Shown here: positions 52,491-64,000 of the stretch, piece after piece
Numbering within the stretch: the stretch's first letter is position 1
Layout of the letters: each line of letters starts with the position of its first letter
NCBI GenBank assembly: GCA_008360975.2
Contig: CM039202.1
Span: 1,117,345-1,181,344, forward strand
From: Lichenostomus cassidix
Lineage: Eukaryota; Chordata; Aves; Passeriformes; Meliphagidae
Direction: 5' to 3'
Length of the DNA stretch: 64,000 nt
Program-made: the position numbers and the translations under genes
Notes under the pieces: generated by a model
Seen by the model: only the letters and a program-made list of their open reading frames with translations
Told to the model about the DNA's origin: nothing
Database searches by the model: none

Positions 52491-53225
52491 TCCTGCTGTT
52501 CCTCCTCTCCTCTAAGCTGCTTTCCTGCCCCAGCAGAGCCGCTGGTGGGAAGCACCTCGTGGGTGTAGCTGAGTGTGTTCAAGGAAACAATCAAAGCAGC
52601 AGTGGGGAAATGGACCTTTTTAATCAGCAAAGACGCGGCGAGAGTGTTTTCCTGGGATTTAAACCGCTGGAGAAAGGTTTGACTGTCAGGAAAACAAAAA
52701 TTGCAAGGAGTGTTGGACTTTTCCCAGCACGGAGTTCACACCCCAAGGAGGCCAATCGCTGCTCCGTGCTGAGTCAGCATCTCACCTCGGCTCCTCTCCC
52801 CGCCCGGAGCTCCGGGAGGTGCAGATCCCAAATCCCAGAGGTGTCGGGATGGATTTTGGGGCTCAGCGCGCGGCGGGGCTGGGAGCTGTTATGGATGCTA
52901 AACGCGGAGCTTCCCCTGACAGCAGAGCGCTCAGATCTCCGAGCATCAAATCCCTGCGTTCCTCCCACTGAACTCCATCGTTCCGCGAGAAATGATGGAG
53001 AGGAAGGGGAAAAAAATAATAAAAAAAAATTTAAAAAAGGATAAAAGTATGAAAATCGCTGCTGTAGCTCCTCACCTCGGCTTCAACCTTTCCGCTTTCA
53101 TGTCGCGGCTGATTTGTTTTGATCGCTGCGCGCCGGGGTTTGTTTGAATCTCCTTCCCGGGAATTCATGGAAATGAGGAGCAGCTAATGAGTTGTGCAGC
53201 AGCTGCTGGGGAGAGGCGGCTGGGG

Positions 53226-53870
53226 GATGTGGATCCCCGGGGATGAGGGATTGGGGATGTGGGATTTGGGATGTGGGATGGGGTGTGGGTTTGGGTGGGG
53301 TGTGGGTTTGGGATGAGGGATGTGGGATTGTGGATTTGGGATGTGGGATTTGGGATGTGGGATGCGGGATGAGGGATTTGGGATTTGGGATTTGGGATGT
53401 GGGGTGGGATTTGGGATTTGGGATGTGGGATTTGGGATGTGGGATTTGGGATGAGAGATTGGTATTTGGGATTTGGGATGTGGGATGTGGATTTGGGATT
53501 TGGGATTGGGATGAAGATGTGTGGATGGGGATTTGGAATTGGGATGTGGTTTGGGATGGGGATGTGGGATTTGGGATGTGGGATTCAGGATTTGGGATTT
53601 GGGATTTGGGATGTGGGATTTGGGATGTGGGATTTGGGATTTGGGATGTGGGATTTGGGATTTGGGATGTGGGAATTGGGATTTGGGATTTGGGATTTGG
53701 GATGAGGGATTTGGCATTTGGTATTTGGGATTTGGGATGTGGGAATTGGGATTCAGGGTGCAGGATTCAGGATTTGGGATGAGGAATTTGGGATGTGGGA
53801 TTTGGGATTCAGGGTGTGGGATTCAGGATTTGGGATTCAGGATTTGGGATGTGGGATTTGATGCCGCGCT
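53226..53870. repeat. Heptanucleotide satellite (GGGATTT/GGGATGT)n
   Basis: About 640 bases built from 7-bp units GGGATTT and GGGATGT with occasional GGGATGA, GGGATTC and GGGAATT. The strand is G/T-rich with few C. Long G/W/D/F frames through it are artefacts. Confidence 0.95.
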
Positions 53871-55192
53871 GAACCCCAAAACGCCATAACCCCAAAGTGG
53901 TGCCAATAGGACCTTCAGCTCCTGGGAACCAAGGCCAGACAGCAGAACGGTGAAAAATCCCATGGGAACAACATCAAACCAGCATTTTTTATCAAGGCAT
54001 TTCATGCTCTGATGTAGAATTATTGAGATTTATTTTCAATATCTTGAATCTCACGGAAAAACTGGTGGAAATATCATTCCTACAGCTGCTGAGCTGGTCA
54101 GAGGGAGAGCTTCCTGAGTGGCCAAGCAATTATTTGGATTTAATTTTATTTTAATAAACTCCAGCCCAGTCCCTGGGAAGGCCTCATGTTGTTTGTGATG
54201 CATCCACACCTGAGGAGCCCCAAGTCCTCCAGGCAAAAGAGAGGAAAATTCAAGTTTTACAGAAAAAAAGCCTAATTTGGAGTATGGTGGAATTATTTTC
54301 CCCAAGGACACTGTCCGACATTAAATAGGAATTAAATTCCGTTTTGCCTCAGTGCGGTATTTCTAATAGAAATGCATTTTTACCCTTTTTAAGGGTTTTT
54401 TTTTTCCCCCTTCCTATTCTAAATAATTCCCTGGCTCCTCGACTGTCAACGCACCCAAATGGAAATAAAAGCTGATTTCCATACACTTAAATCCATCTAA
54501 AACGAGCCCATTAGGAGCCACCTTTATCCAATGTTTATTTTGAGGAGAAAAAAACCAGCTTGGGGCATCTCCTACTGCTAAAAAATCACATTTTGGGCTT
54601 GCCCAGCTCGGCTGTCCTGCTGTCCCAAAGTTGTCTTTTTGCAGTGCAGATGTTTCCAATTCCTCCCCGATTTGTTGTAATTGTCCTGATGAGCGTTTCT
54701 GCCAACAAGGCCTCGTGAAAACTCAATTTTTCCCCAGGAAAATGAACCAAATCTGTTCACGGCTCGTGCAGCCTGTTTATGGAGCTGTGGCGGGGATGGA
54801 GTGCAGCTGTGAGATGAGAGATAATGAAAATCTGGGGGCTTTTCCCAGATAGCTGCTTTCCAAAGCTCGCTCCGCCGTGGATATGGGAATTTTTTGGGGC
54901 CAAACAGCTCAATCTGGCAGCTGGGAGGATTTCCAGCCTCCCAGAAATCCCTGGGGAGAGGAGCTGGTTGGTGTTTTGTCCGACACGGATGGGATCAATC
55001 CACCTCGGAAAAGTGCATTAGAAATGAGAATTTATTTCCCTGAAACACTGTCATTTCCCTCTCCTTTTTGTTAGGGTTTTAGAGCAAAGGTGTTAGGGCA
55101 GTTTGGGGTTTTTAATTTTATTTTTAGGTGGAGAATTTCAGCTCTCTGAGATTCCACCGCCCATCCCCATGGCTGTTTTTGGGGTGGTTTTT

Positions 55193-55476
55193 TTCCTTCC
55201 TTCCTTCCTTCCTTCCTTCCTTCCTTCCTTCCTTCCTTCCTTCCTTCCTTCCTTCCTTCCTTCCTTCCTTCCTTCCTTCCTTCCTTCCCTCCTTCCTTTT
55301 CCTTCCTTCTTCCTTCCTTCCTTCCTTCCTTCCTTCCTTCCTTCCTTCCTTCCTTCCTTCCTTCCTTCCTTCCTTCCTTCCTTCCTTCCTTCCTTCCTTC
55401 CTTCCTTCCTTCCTTCCTTCCTTCCTTCCTTCCTCCCTCCCTCCCTCCCTCCCTCCCTCCCTCCTTCCTTCCCTTT
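55193..55476. repeat. (CCTT)n passing into (CCCT)n microsatellite
   Basis: About 280 bases of CCTT tetramers with one break near 55288-55314, ending in about eight CCCT units. Equivalent to (AAGG)n on the minus strand. Confidence 0.98.
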
Positions 55477-55789
55477 TTCCATCAGATAAAGGATTTTAGG
55501 ACATCTCTCCTCTCCCCAAAATCCCGAGCCTTTCCCGCTGCCTTCCCCAATCCATGGAGCATCCAGACTGGAATTTCAAGGCCTGGATTCGGGAATCGCA
55601 GGCTGGGCTGGCAGCAGCTCAGGTTTTTGGTGTCCCACGCAGGTCTCAGCAGCCAAAAAAGAGGGATTTGGGTGCCAACCGACATTCCCAGCTCCGGGAA
55701 TTTCCACATCCCCACTGCTCCGGGGTGGGGACATGGCACCGGCCAGGGCTGGGGGCTGAGACACCACCGCTGCTTTCCATCAAGGTCTC

Positions 55790-56060
55790 TAAACACTCAA
55801 TTAATTCCGATTTTAGCAGACAGCTCTTTGTTTGTTAAATTAAAACCAGCTGGTTATTGAAAGAAACATATTTATTGGGAATTAGCAGCCATGTGCCGGA
55901 TGGATATTTACCACCTCGTTGTCAGGGCTCAGACACAAAGCTGTGTTTAATAATCATTTTTTTTTTTCCCCTTTCAATTATCGCAGGGGGGTGGAAAAAA
56001 AAAATCATCCCATTAATTCCGAATTAAATGCACATTTGGAAAATTTCAATTCCGGGCGCT
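55790..56060. promoter_or_regulatory. Candidate conserved non-coding block
   Basis: AT-rich unique block: CTCAATTAATTCCG near 55797, TTTGTTTGTTAAATTAAAAC near 55829, ACATATTTATTGGG near 55866, and GTTTAATAATCATT near 55945. Forkhead- and homeodomain-type words cluster here. Confidence 0.35.
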
Positions 56061-57011
56061 TGCTGACGTTGCTGGTGTGTTCCAGCCGGCGCTGGGGAAG
56101 ATGTTCTGGGATTTTCCACTCCTTGCCTTTCTCCAGGATGATCCAGCGGGATGTGGAATTCTCGGAGCCTCAGCTCTGCTCTCCCCAAGCCGAGCCAGCC
56201 GTGGCCTCACCTGGGCGAACCTTGAGACAAAAAACTTCCGCGAATCTCAATGTTTAGGAGAAAATGGGGATAATTGGGTCTTGCCGGGGCAGGCGGGGAG
56301 GGCACGAATGATTTAGAGCGAGCTGGATGGCGATCAGAGAGCTCTGCTGCTCTCCTCTGCTCCCCAGCTTTGCTGAAACATTTATTGCAGCTTCCTCCAG
56401 CGCCCGGCCAGCCTTGCGTTCGGGCATCTCTGAAAAAAGCTGTTTATCCACCCCGAATCACGGGATGGAGCAGGAATCGCTTCCCTCTGGAAGGGTTTGT
56501 TGGTGTCTCAGCCCTGCACCCCCCGGGGTGGCTTTGGGGCAGAGTGGCTTTGTGTCACAGCCAGCCGTGGCTTTGTCCCTTGTGCCCTTGGCCGCCTTGT
56601 TCCCCTTTCTCCGAGCCAGGAGCTCTCCGCGGTGCATGAGGGCTTTGTTCCGCCAGCCCGGCGGCTGAAGGGACCTTCTGAGCCCCGCGGTGCCCTGGGG
56701 AGCAGATCCGTGTCTCTGTGCCCGAGATCTGTGTCTGCGCGCTCAGCGCTGCCTTTTGTCCCCTCCGTGCCGAGGTGACAGCGCGGCGGCAGCGCCCGGG
56801 GCACAGCCTGACCTCTGCTGCTGCCGCCCGGCCCGGAGCAGGGAAAAGGGGATTTCTGTGTGGAAAACAACTTGTGAAGAGCAGAGCGGCGCGGAGAACA
56901 AAAACCCTCTGAGGGCTCGCTCGGGGCTGAGCGGGCATTGCCGGCTCTGTCCCCATCCAGGGCGGGCCCGGTGGCACTGGTGACACTCTGGTGACACGGG
57001 CAGAAGGGACC

Positions 57012-57025
57012 CCGCTAGGTGGCAA
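57012..57025 (+). promoter_or_regulatory. CTCF-like core motif
   Basis: CCGCTAGGTGGCAA matches the CTCF core at 12 of 14 positions, inside a CpG-rich block (about 56750-57300). Same orientation as the motif at 45145. Confidence 0.4.
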
Positions 57026-57394
57026 TGCTAATCTGTGCCCGGAGCCGGATTTGGGGAACGCGCCGGGATCCCTGGATGCTGCCCGGCTCGGGGTGGGTGA
57101 AGGCAGCCCGAGGCAGGACGGAGCTCTTCCCCGGCGCGGTTTTGGGAAGGAGCTGCTCTCTGCATCCCCGCCTTCTCCAGGATGAAGGAAAGGCGTTTCC
57201 CGGCGCGGCGGGCGGTGGGATGGCGCCGGGCTGTGCGCAGACTGCCGAGCGCCCGTGCCGCTGGGAGCTCTGCCCTCCCACGCTCCCCTCCGGCCACAGC
57301 TCCGGTGACAAGGACAGCTCTGCGGGATCCTTGCTGAGCCGATCCCGCTCCCTGTCCTCACCCCAGGCCGTCCCTCCCTGCCCCAAACCCCCTT

Positions 57395-57490
57395 GGGGAC
57401 ATGGCTGGGAGGTGGCCTTGGCAGTACTGCAGTAACAGCTGGACTCGCTGGCCTTAAAGGTCTTTTCCAACCTAAAAACCTCCATGATTT
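57395..57490 (+). mobile_element. CR1 LINE 3' tail
   Basis: GGACTCGCTGGCCTTAAAGG, TCTTTTCCAACCTAAAAACC and CCATGATTTC correspond to the terminal CR1 segment. Confidence 0.6.
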
Positions 57491-57871
57491 CCGCAGGGAT
57501 TGGGATTCCTGTGACATTCATGCCCATGCTGTCCTTGCCTTCCCACCCTGGCACCGCTGGGCATGAAATCCTTAATCAGGGTGAGCAGTTAGATCTGAGA
57601 ACAAACAGAGATCCACAAACAGCCTGTGATGTTTGCTGGGGACATGGCTGATCCCGATTATTCCCACCAGCCAAGGAACAGAGTCAGGGAAAGCTGCGGA
57701 TTGGGATCAAGATCTGCTGCTTTTCCCAAACCCTGGCTCTGCTCCCTGCTCCCTGCTCCCTGCTCCCTCCACCCTCCCTGTGCCACTGCAGCTCAGGATC
57801 CACACGAGGTTTGGCATCAGATTTGAAGGGAAAGCATTCCCAGCAGCGAGGGGTTGATGGAAAGGCTGCCT

Positions 57872-57966
57872 TGGAAGGGGAGGGAAGGAGGGAGGGAAGG
57901 AGGGAGGGGAGGAGGGAGGGAAGGAGGGAGGGAAGGAGGGAGGGAAGGAGGGAGGGAAGGAGGGAT
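57872..57966. repeat. (GGGAAGGAGGGA)n repeat
   Basis: About eight 12-bp units of pure A/G on the plus strand. Confidence 0.95.
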
Positions 57967-58728
57967 TTCCTCCCAGCCCCATCCCTGCCCCTCTCCCCGT
58001 TTTATGGCACAATCTGCAGTGGTGCCTTTAGATAAGGGAGGAGATAGCGAGGGGTGTAAAGTTTAGCACTGCCGAGGAGCCTCGTTTTTCTCATTTCAGG
58101 CGAAGGCAAAGGGTGTAAAACCGAGAGAAAGCCACCCATAAAAGCAGAAAGTTGTATTTCTTTACAAAAACCCCAGCCGTGGCTGCCTGCGCTGGTTCTG
58201 AGGCCTCAGCACCAGGATGAGGAACTGCAAACCCCATTCCAGCAGCTCCAAACCCCTGGGGTGCTGCTGCCACTCCTGGTCTCTGCCGGGAATCACTCCA
58301 AATTCCAGCCGTAAATCCGGGATAACAGCCCAGGGCTGTGCCGGGAGGGGAGCGAGGATGGCCTCGGTAAATCTGGGATGTTCCATAGGCTGTGTGGCTC
58401 TGCCTGAGCTGTCCCAGTGCCACCATTCCCGTCCTGGCTGGGGACACCACTCCTGGCCAAAGGGACAAAATAATCCCTCCCTGCTTGGCTGTCGGAGCCA
58501 CGGATGGGGCTGGGATGAGGCTCTGCAGATCCAGGAGCACAAAGCACCTCCAGTGGACATTTTCTTCCCTTTTCCCTTTGGTTTGCAAAGGAAACGCTGA
58601 AATATAAAAAACAAACCTATTTTTTTTGTGGATTCCAGCCTGTGCCGCGGCTCAGGCTGATTTAACAGCCACACGGACATCCCTTTGTTTACAAATCAAT
58701 ATTTCGCCGAGGAACAGCAAGGCCTGCC

Positions 58729-58802
58729 GTAAATATCCTCATAAATATCCTCATAAATATCTTCATAAATACCTTCATAAACACCTCCATAAACACCTTC
58801 CC
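58729..58802. repeat. 12-bp minisatellite
   Basis: Six copies of CATAAATATCCT grading into CATAAACACCTC. Confidence 0.95.
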
Positions 58803-59224
58803 CGAGCCTGATCCACATCATCCCGCGGCCTGGATCCCATAAGGAGCTCCACGCTGGCAGGAAGGAATTTTTGGGATCCAGGTGGCTTGTAGAAGGTTAA
58901 AATAAAAAATAAATAAATAAATAAAGGCTCAGGGAAAGCACAGCCCTGTAGATAATTCCCGTTTCAGAGCGTGGGAATCACCTCTGCTCGTTATCCAGGC
59001 TGGAATGGAGTGGGTTTGGGAAACACACGAATTTATTTGCTCTCTCGGTGGATAATCTGATAGATACAAATTTACAGCTGAACAGCAGCGCTCTGGGGCT
59101 CTTGAGCAGAACTGAGGTGGTGCTGAAGTGAGCAGGAGCTGCCAGCCTGCAGGAGCTCCGTGGATTTGGCACTTCCAGGAATCCCATTTAATTCGGGAAT
59201 GTGCTGTTCCTAATGGGAATTCCT

Positions 59225-59370
59225 TGGGGTTTGGATGCTTTTAACCCCTGGAAGTGCCCGAGGCCAGGCTGGATGGGGTTTGGAGCACCCCGGGATGGTG
59301 AAGGTGTCCCTGGGGTGGCACTGGGTGGCACTGGGTGGGATTTAATGTCCCTTCCCATACAAACCATCGT
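59225..59370 (+). mobile_element. CR1 LINE 3' fragment
   Basis: CCTGGAAGTGCCCGAGGCCA, GGCTGGATGGGGTTTGGAGC, and GGTGGCACTGGGTGGGATTT in sense orientation. The GTGGCACTGG word is locally duplicated. Confidence 0.75.
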
Positions 59371-61959
59371 GGGACAATCCTGTGCGTGGAGCTAAACAGC
59401 TCAAATCTGATCCCAAATCTTTCTCCCTGCTCTCCCTGCCCTTTGGGACCTTTCCTCAGGACAGGAAGGTCCCCAATGTCCCCACCGGGGTGGCAGCAGC
59501 CCCTCCCGGCACGGGGGAATCCCAAACCCAAACAGAGCCTGGAGAGGAAGGCAGCAGCACTCCCATGGCAGCAAAACATCCCCATCACGCAATTATTGCT
59601 AAACATGTTATTTTATGATCCTTCAGAAGGGAAAAAAAAAAAAAAAAAACCCAACCCAACAGCCCTGCAGAATAAGAGAGGAGGAGGCAAAGTGAGCAAT
59701 CAGGGAATCATTCTCCGCTCAAATTGCCCTCAGGAAAGGAATGTGTCAGAGCAGATTGAGGGATGGCGTTATCCCAGGGGAGGCAAGGAGAGACGGAAAC
59801 AAATCCAGACAGGGAAGCTGCGGGAAGGTGGGGGAGACCCCGCTGGATGCGGCTCTGCTCGCCCTCCCTGTGCCCTTTAGCGGCGACAAATCCCTAAATA
59901 GCGCGAGGAGGGTGAATGGACGGCGAGGGGGTGTTTAATGAGGGGAGGATTAATTGGTGGAGAACCCCAGAGCTCCGGGAAGGGTTGCTGGGCTGTGCCC
60001 AGGGCTGGGTTTGGGTTTGTCACCGCCCCCTGAGGTGACACTCCTGTCACCCCCACACTGCCCCAGTGCGCTCCACACGGCCGGGAAGGGGAGATTTCCC
60101 CTACAAATCACCGATTAATGAGCCAGGCCTGCAGTCAGCCCCGAACTCCTGCTCCAGAGCTGAGCTTCCCCTTCCCAAAGCTGCTTTCCCCCAGACGCTC
60201 CCCTTTCCCAGTGCCGGCAGGAATATCCCAATTTTCCCGCCTGTCCCTGTAATTCCACGGAGCCACAGCAGCTCTGCCTTTCCCTGGATCGGCGGATAAA
60301 CTCCAGGAGGAGCAGCCCTGCACTGCTCCCATCCCCACGGTGTGAACTCCCCGCACATCCCGAATTCCCAATTTCCCGCTCAGGAGGGAACTCCCCACCC
60401 TTCTCCGTGGCTTTACACAATTAGCAGCACCTTCCCCTCTCTCTTCCTTAATGAGCGCTGCCATTTCCCTCCAAATAAATGTTAATTAGCGGGAAAATGC
60501 TGCAGGAGATGAAGCCCAACCCGAGGTGAGGCTGGTTGTGCATTTTCCCCATCCCGGCTGGGGTTTGGGGTCAGGAACAGCCATGAAATGATGCTCTGGG
60601 TTTTGTCTCCTGGGGAGGGCAGAGATTTTTTTTTTAAATTTTTTTTTTCCCTGGCAGTTCCTCCCCAGCTCTGTTTTCCTCAGGAGATCGCTGTGGGATC
60701 CCCGTGGCCATGGGGACAGGGTGGGGCAGCCAGGGATGCTCGGGGTGTGTTTGGGATCCTCTGATCCTTTTTGTTCCCTCAGGAGAACCCAAAACTTGGG
60801 CTGCGGTGAGGTTTAAACCCGGTGGGGACGAGAGGGTTCTGTGTGGAATAATCCCGCAGGAGTTTTGATTAAACTGGAGTCCTGCAGAAGACTGGGAGCA
60901 GGACAGCTCAGATTCCCTGCCAGCTCTGGGAATCAGGGATGTTGTGAGTTCCAAAATCCAACAAAACCCTTCTGGAGTCACGGAGAGCAAAAAACCATCG
61001 ATCTGCTCCCAATTCCTTCCCAAGGGATTCGCCCTGGCGCAATTCCGAGCTGAGAATTGCCCGGGATGACTTCTCCCACCCCTGAGTAACTTCCCTTTCC
61101 TCCCTTTTCCCGTGCCAGGAGCTCCAGAGGAGCTCAGATCCCTTTGTGTGGCAGCCGCGGGGCAGGGATGATTTAGGAAGTGTTGGACTGGTGGGGGTGT
61201 TTGGTGTGTGGTTGGTGGGGGTGTTTGGTGTGTGGTCATCCCGCGTGGAGAGGGATGATTTAGGATGTGCTGGACACATCCCGAGCTCGGTTCCAGCCGT
61301 TAGATCTCCCTGCAGCCCCGAGGGACAATCCAGGACCATGGAGAGGGAAAAGGTGGAGCTCCGCGGGGAGACAAGCGCTGCAGCAGCAGCTCCGGGCGAA
61401 AAGAAATGGATTTGCTCTCTTTTTGCTCATTTTCCCTGGTTTTTAACCACCTCGGTGCCGGCCGGAGGAGCCCAGGAAGGGTTGTGGGGATGAGTGATGG
61501 GGTTTGGGCAGGGATGGGATAAATCCTCTCTGATCCTCCCGGGATGAATGTCTGGATCCTTCCTCCTCTTGGCAAAGCAGAGCTGCTTTTGAAAACCAGC
61601 GGGATTTTTCTCTTTGGGTTTGGAGAGCTCCGGGAGAGGGGGAATTACCGGGTTCGGTGGGTTTTGGGCTCTGATCTGAGTTCCCATCGCTCAGCTCCCC
61701 GAGTCACCCCGGCACGGCTCTGCGAGCATCGCCAGTCAGGTTTGCAGGAGAGCTACAATCCCGTGGGTGGATTTTGCGGGAGCTGTGGGATGAGCTCTGC
61801 AGGGTCGGTGAGGCTCCATTCCTGGAAATTCGGGATTCATCTGGAGCCTCTGGAGCAGGGAATGAGGGTCAGAACCCCCCAGGCTCCATCCCAGCTCCGT
61901 CCCACCTCTCCCTGCCCCGCAGGGAGCAGAGCCTGAGCTCTGACAGAGCAGATTTAATG

Positions 61960-62345
61960 ATTTCCCGGAGGGCAGTGCTCAGGCAAACAGGTTTGTCATT
62001 TATTTTTTGCAGATTTCCCGGAGTATGATTAATTTCCCAGGATAAACTCCATTAGGAGAAGGCATTAATTTCTGGGATATAACTTATTCACAGCTCTGCA
62101 GACAGGGATTCCACTGGTTAAGAATTACTCAAATATTGATCTGGACATTTCTAATTAACTTTGCCCATGTGTTAATATGCATACGCCCCCAAATTGATTT
62201 TGGACGGCCCAATAATGAGATTTAATACCTGAGGTAACGTATATTTATGTGTTTAATTATTAGATTCATTAGCAATTTTAATAAATGCTCTCGGCTCGGG
62301 AACGAAGCACCACACTTGACACTTGTTGACTTTCGCTGTCGCTGT
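61960..62345. promoter_or_regulatory. Candidate conserved enhancer block
   Basis: The most AT-rich unique stretch of the window. Contains TATGATTAATTTCCC near 62023, TTCTAATTAACTTTGCCC near 62149, GTTAATATGCATACG near 62171, GGACGGCCCAATAATGAG near 62202, GTTTAATTATTAG near 62251 and ATTAGCAATTTTAATAAAT near 62269. Dense TAAT cores without repeats are typical of deeply conserved developmental enhancers. Conservation itself is not measured here. Confidence 0.45.
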
Positions 62346-62894
62346 CTCAGCAGAGGAAGGAGAGACAAAAGCCCTGCCTGGGAAGCAATTAACACCTTGT
62401 GTAATTATTAATGCGTTCCCCGTGCCTGCAGCGTGGTTGGGTTGGAAACCGAGGCCATCTGTGAGAAACACAAAAATATCCGACGAGTTCCTGGCACCGG
62501 CGGGGGGGCAGGGAGTGTGAAATCCGCGGGGGAAGCAGCAGGAGGAGCCGCGGAGAGGGACAGGGAGAGACAGAGCTCCGGGGTAAATCCTGGGGAGCTG
62601 CTGGATCCCAAATTCCTGTTGGATTTCCGAGGTGGAGATGATGCATTTCCATGGTGGAGATGATGAGCTCCAGGGGTAGTTCCTGGGGAGCTGCTGGATC
62701 CCAAATTCCTGTCGCTTTTCCAAGGTGGAGGTGATGGGGTGACCCCGAAATGCGGGTGGAGGTCCAAGGTGGGTTGGGGTGGAGATGTTCTGCTCCAGCC
62801 TCTCCTTCCTGAACGTCCAGGTTTTCCTGCAACATCAACCTTGGAGCACCAAATTGACACCCAAAACAAATCCTTGGAGCACCAAATCCACACT

Positions 62895-63015
62895 CAGATG
62901 CAATCCTGGAATGGTTTGGGTTGGAAGGACCTCAAATCCCATCTCAGGGTGGGATTTCCTGCAGCTTCACCATCCCAGGTTCTCCCAGCCCTGTCCAACC
63001 TGGATTTGAGCAATC
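62895..63015 (-). mobile_element. CR1 LINE 3' fragment
   Basis: AATCCTGGAATGGTTTGGGT, TGGAAGGACCTCAAATCCCA, CACCATCCCAGGTTCTCCCA and CAATCCCAGGGATGGGACAT in reverse-complement orientation. Confidence 0.8.
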
Positions 63016-64000
63016 CCAGGGATGGGACATCTCCCAAAAAGGGTGGAATTTGGCATTTTTGGAGCCCCCTGGCTCCCCTCTCAGGGTATCCCAGAGCCCA
63101 TCCTGCAGCAGAGCTGCTTTTCCAAGCTGGAATTGCTTCCCGAGCGAGCTGAACTAAAGCCACCACTCAGTCTGAGCCTTTGCCCTCATTTACTCCGATT
63201 TATTTTGGGATCCATCCCTATTTTGGCACCGCGGAGCCACAAATATCCTGCAAAAATAACCCCTGTCACAGCCTCCCGGGGAGATTCGCCGTGTTTTATC
63301 CCAAATCCATCACCCAAATGCGTTCATCTCTCCCCCCTGATGACTCCAGGCCCCAGATGCGGCCGGTAATAACCTAAAAACCCATTTTTTTTGCAGGGTT
63401 TTTGTCCAGCTGCCGCCACCTCCTCCCGACATTCCCCCCTCCCTCCTGGGCAGCCTCGCAGCGCCTCCGAGCACTCAGTTATAATTTGGTGCTGGGGCCA
63501 TTGGGAAATTGCCGACAATTTGGATGAAAATGGTTGGAAAATTGCAGTGTTTAGGCCCATTTTGCCGGGCTGTGTGTGCAGAAATTGCAGAGGAAACACT
63601 GGGAGAGGCCAGGGAGGAAAGAGGCACCGGAGTCCTGGGGGTGCTGGGATCCCCCAGCCGGGCTGGATTTGTAAATAAATTTGTAATTCCGGTTAAGGAA
63701 TCATCCCTGAGGGATGCAGAAGGGAAAAACTGGGAAATGGGAAATGGGATCCCACAACATTCCAGGTCAAAACTCCAGCTGCGCCCAACACAGAGCTGAT
63801 CCAGAGTCCTTTTGGGAATAAAACATCCAAGAGGTTCTTCAGGAGTTTGTTCACTGCCAGTTTGCACATTTCTTCCAGGATTTATCCCAAATTTTGCCTG
63901 TTGGGATTATCAATGCGCCTCAGGGAGGGCGAGAAACTCTTGGGGTTTTTCCTGCCTGTTTGTAATGATTCTGTTTCTCTGAAATGTCTTTTCCAAGCCA

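Larger units (their letters stand above)
45000..64000. other. Non-coding region to the window end, no gene seen
   Basis: Same character as the preceding stretch: unique moderately GC-rich DNA broken by minisatellites and CR1 tails, with AT-rich blocks at 54000-54860, 55790-56060 and 61960-62345, and CpG-rich patches near 45050-45260, 48590-48630 and 56750-57300. Any of these patches could hold the outermost LZTS1 non-coding exon; none can be proven from sequence. Confidence 0.5.

Noticed and set aside
53192..53889. Glycine/tryptophan/aspartate-rich frames resembling a repeat protein
   Set aside because: All frames derive from the heptanucleotide satellite; no start context, splice or composition evidence for coding.
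55103..55499. Leu/Pro/Ser/Phe-rich frames that look like membrane proteins
   Set aside because: Encoded entirely by the (CCTT)n microsatellite.

Overview
This is a vertebrate nuclear genome window, almost certainly avian. It has large-intron genes with GT-AG splicing, CpG-rich promoters and many short 5'-truncated pieces that resemble the avian CR1 LINE tail. It is GC-rich and unusually dense in unrelated minisatellites, which would fit a bird microchromosome. That placement, and a songbird-like source, are inference.

Three protein-coding genes can be read. The first two coding exons of SLC18A1 (vesicular monoamine transporter 1) run leftward out of the window at 461-1168 on the minus strand. 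The complete ATP6V1B2 gene (V-ATPase subunit B, brain isoform) lies on the plus strand at 4861-11190. Fourteen coding exons with clean splice sites give a 501-residue protein, followed by a 3' UTR with a poly(A) signal at 12494. The complete coding part of LZTS1 (leucine zipper tumour suppressor 1) lies on the minus strand at 16327-19135. Three coding exons give 611 residues, followed by a long 3' UTR reaching about 14.37 kb. The order SLC18A1-ATP6V1B2-LZTS1 is the one known from human 8p21.3. SLC18A1 and ATP6V1B2 are divergent and about 3.7 kb apart between start codons. The two products are functionally linked: the V-ATPase makes the proton gradient that VMAT uses to load monoamines into vesicles.

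The interval between these two genes holds a polypyrimidine tract and a decanucleotide minisatellite of about 1.3 kb (3400-4705). It ends directly at a near-consensus REST/NRSF (RE1) site (4714-4734), followed by GC boxes, an NRF1 site and a YY1-type element over the ATP6V1B2 start codon.

From about 19.2 kb to the end (45 kb) I find no protein-coding gene. This is probably the long 5' non-coding part and upstream region of LZTS1. It contains a CpG-rich block (29.6-31.7 kb) that could be a distal promoter, two CTCF-like motifs, many tandem repeats, scattered CR1 tails, and several AT-richer, homeodomain-, GATA- or CArG-rich blocks that look like conserved non-coding regulatory DNA. No CRISPR array, bacterial feature, tRNA, rRNA or intact retroelement was seen.
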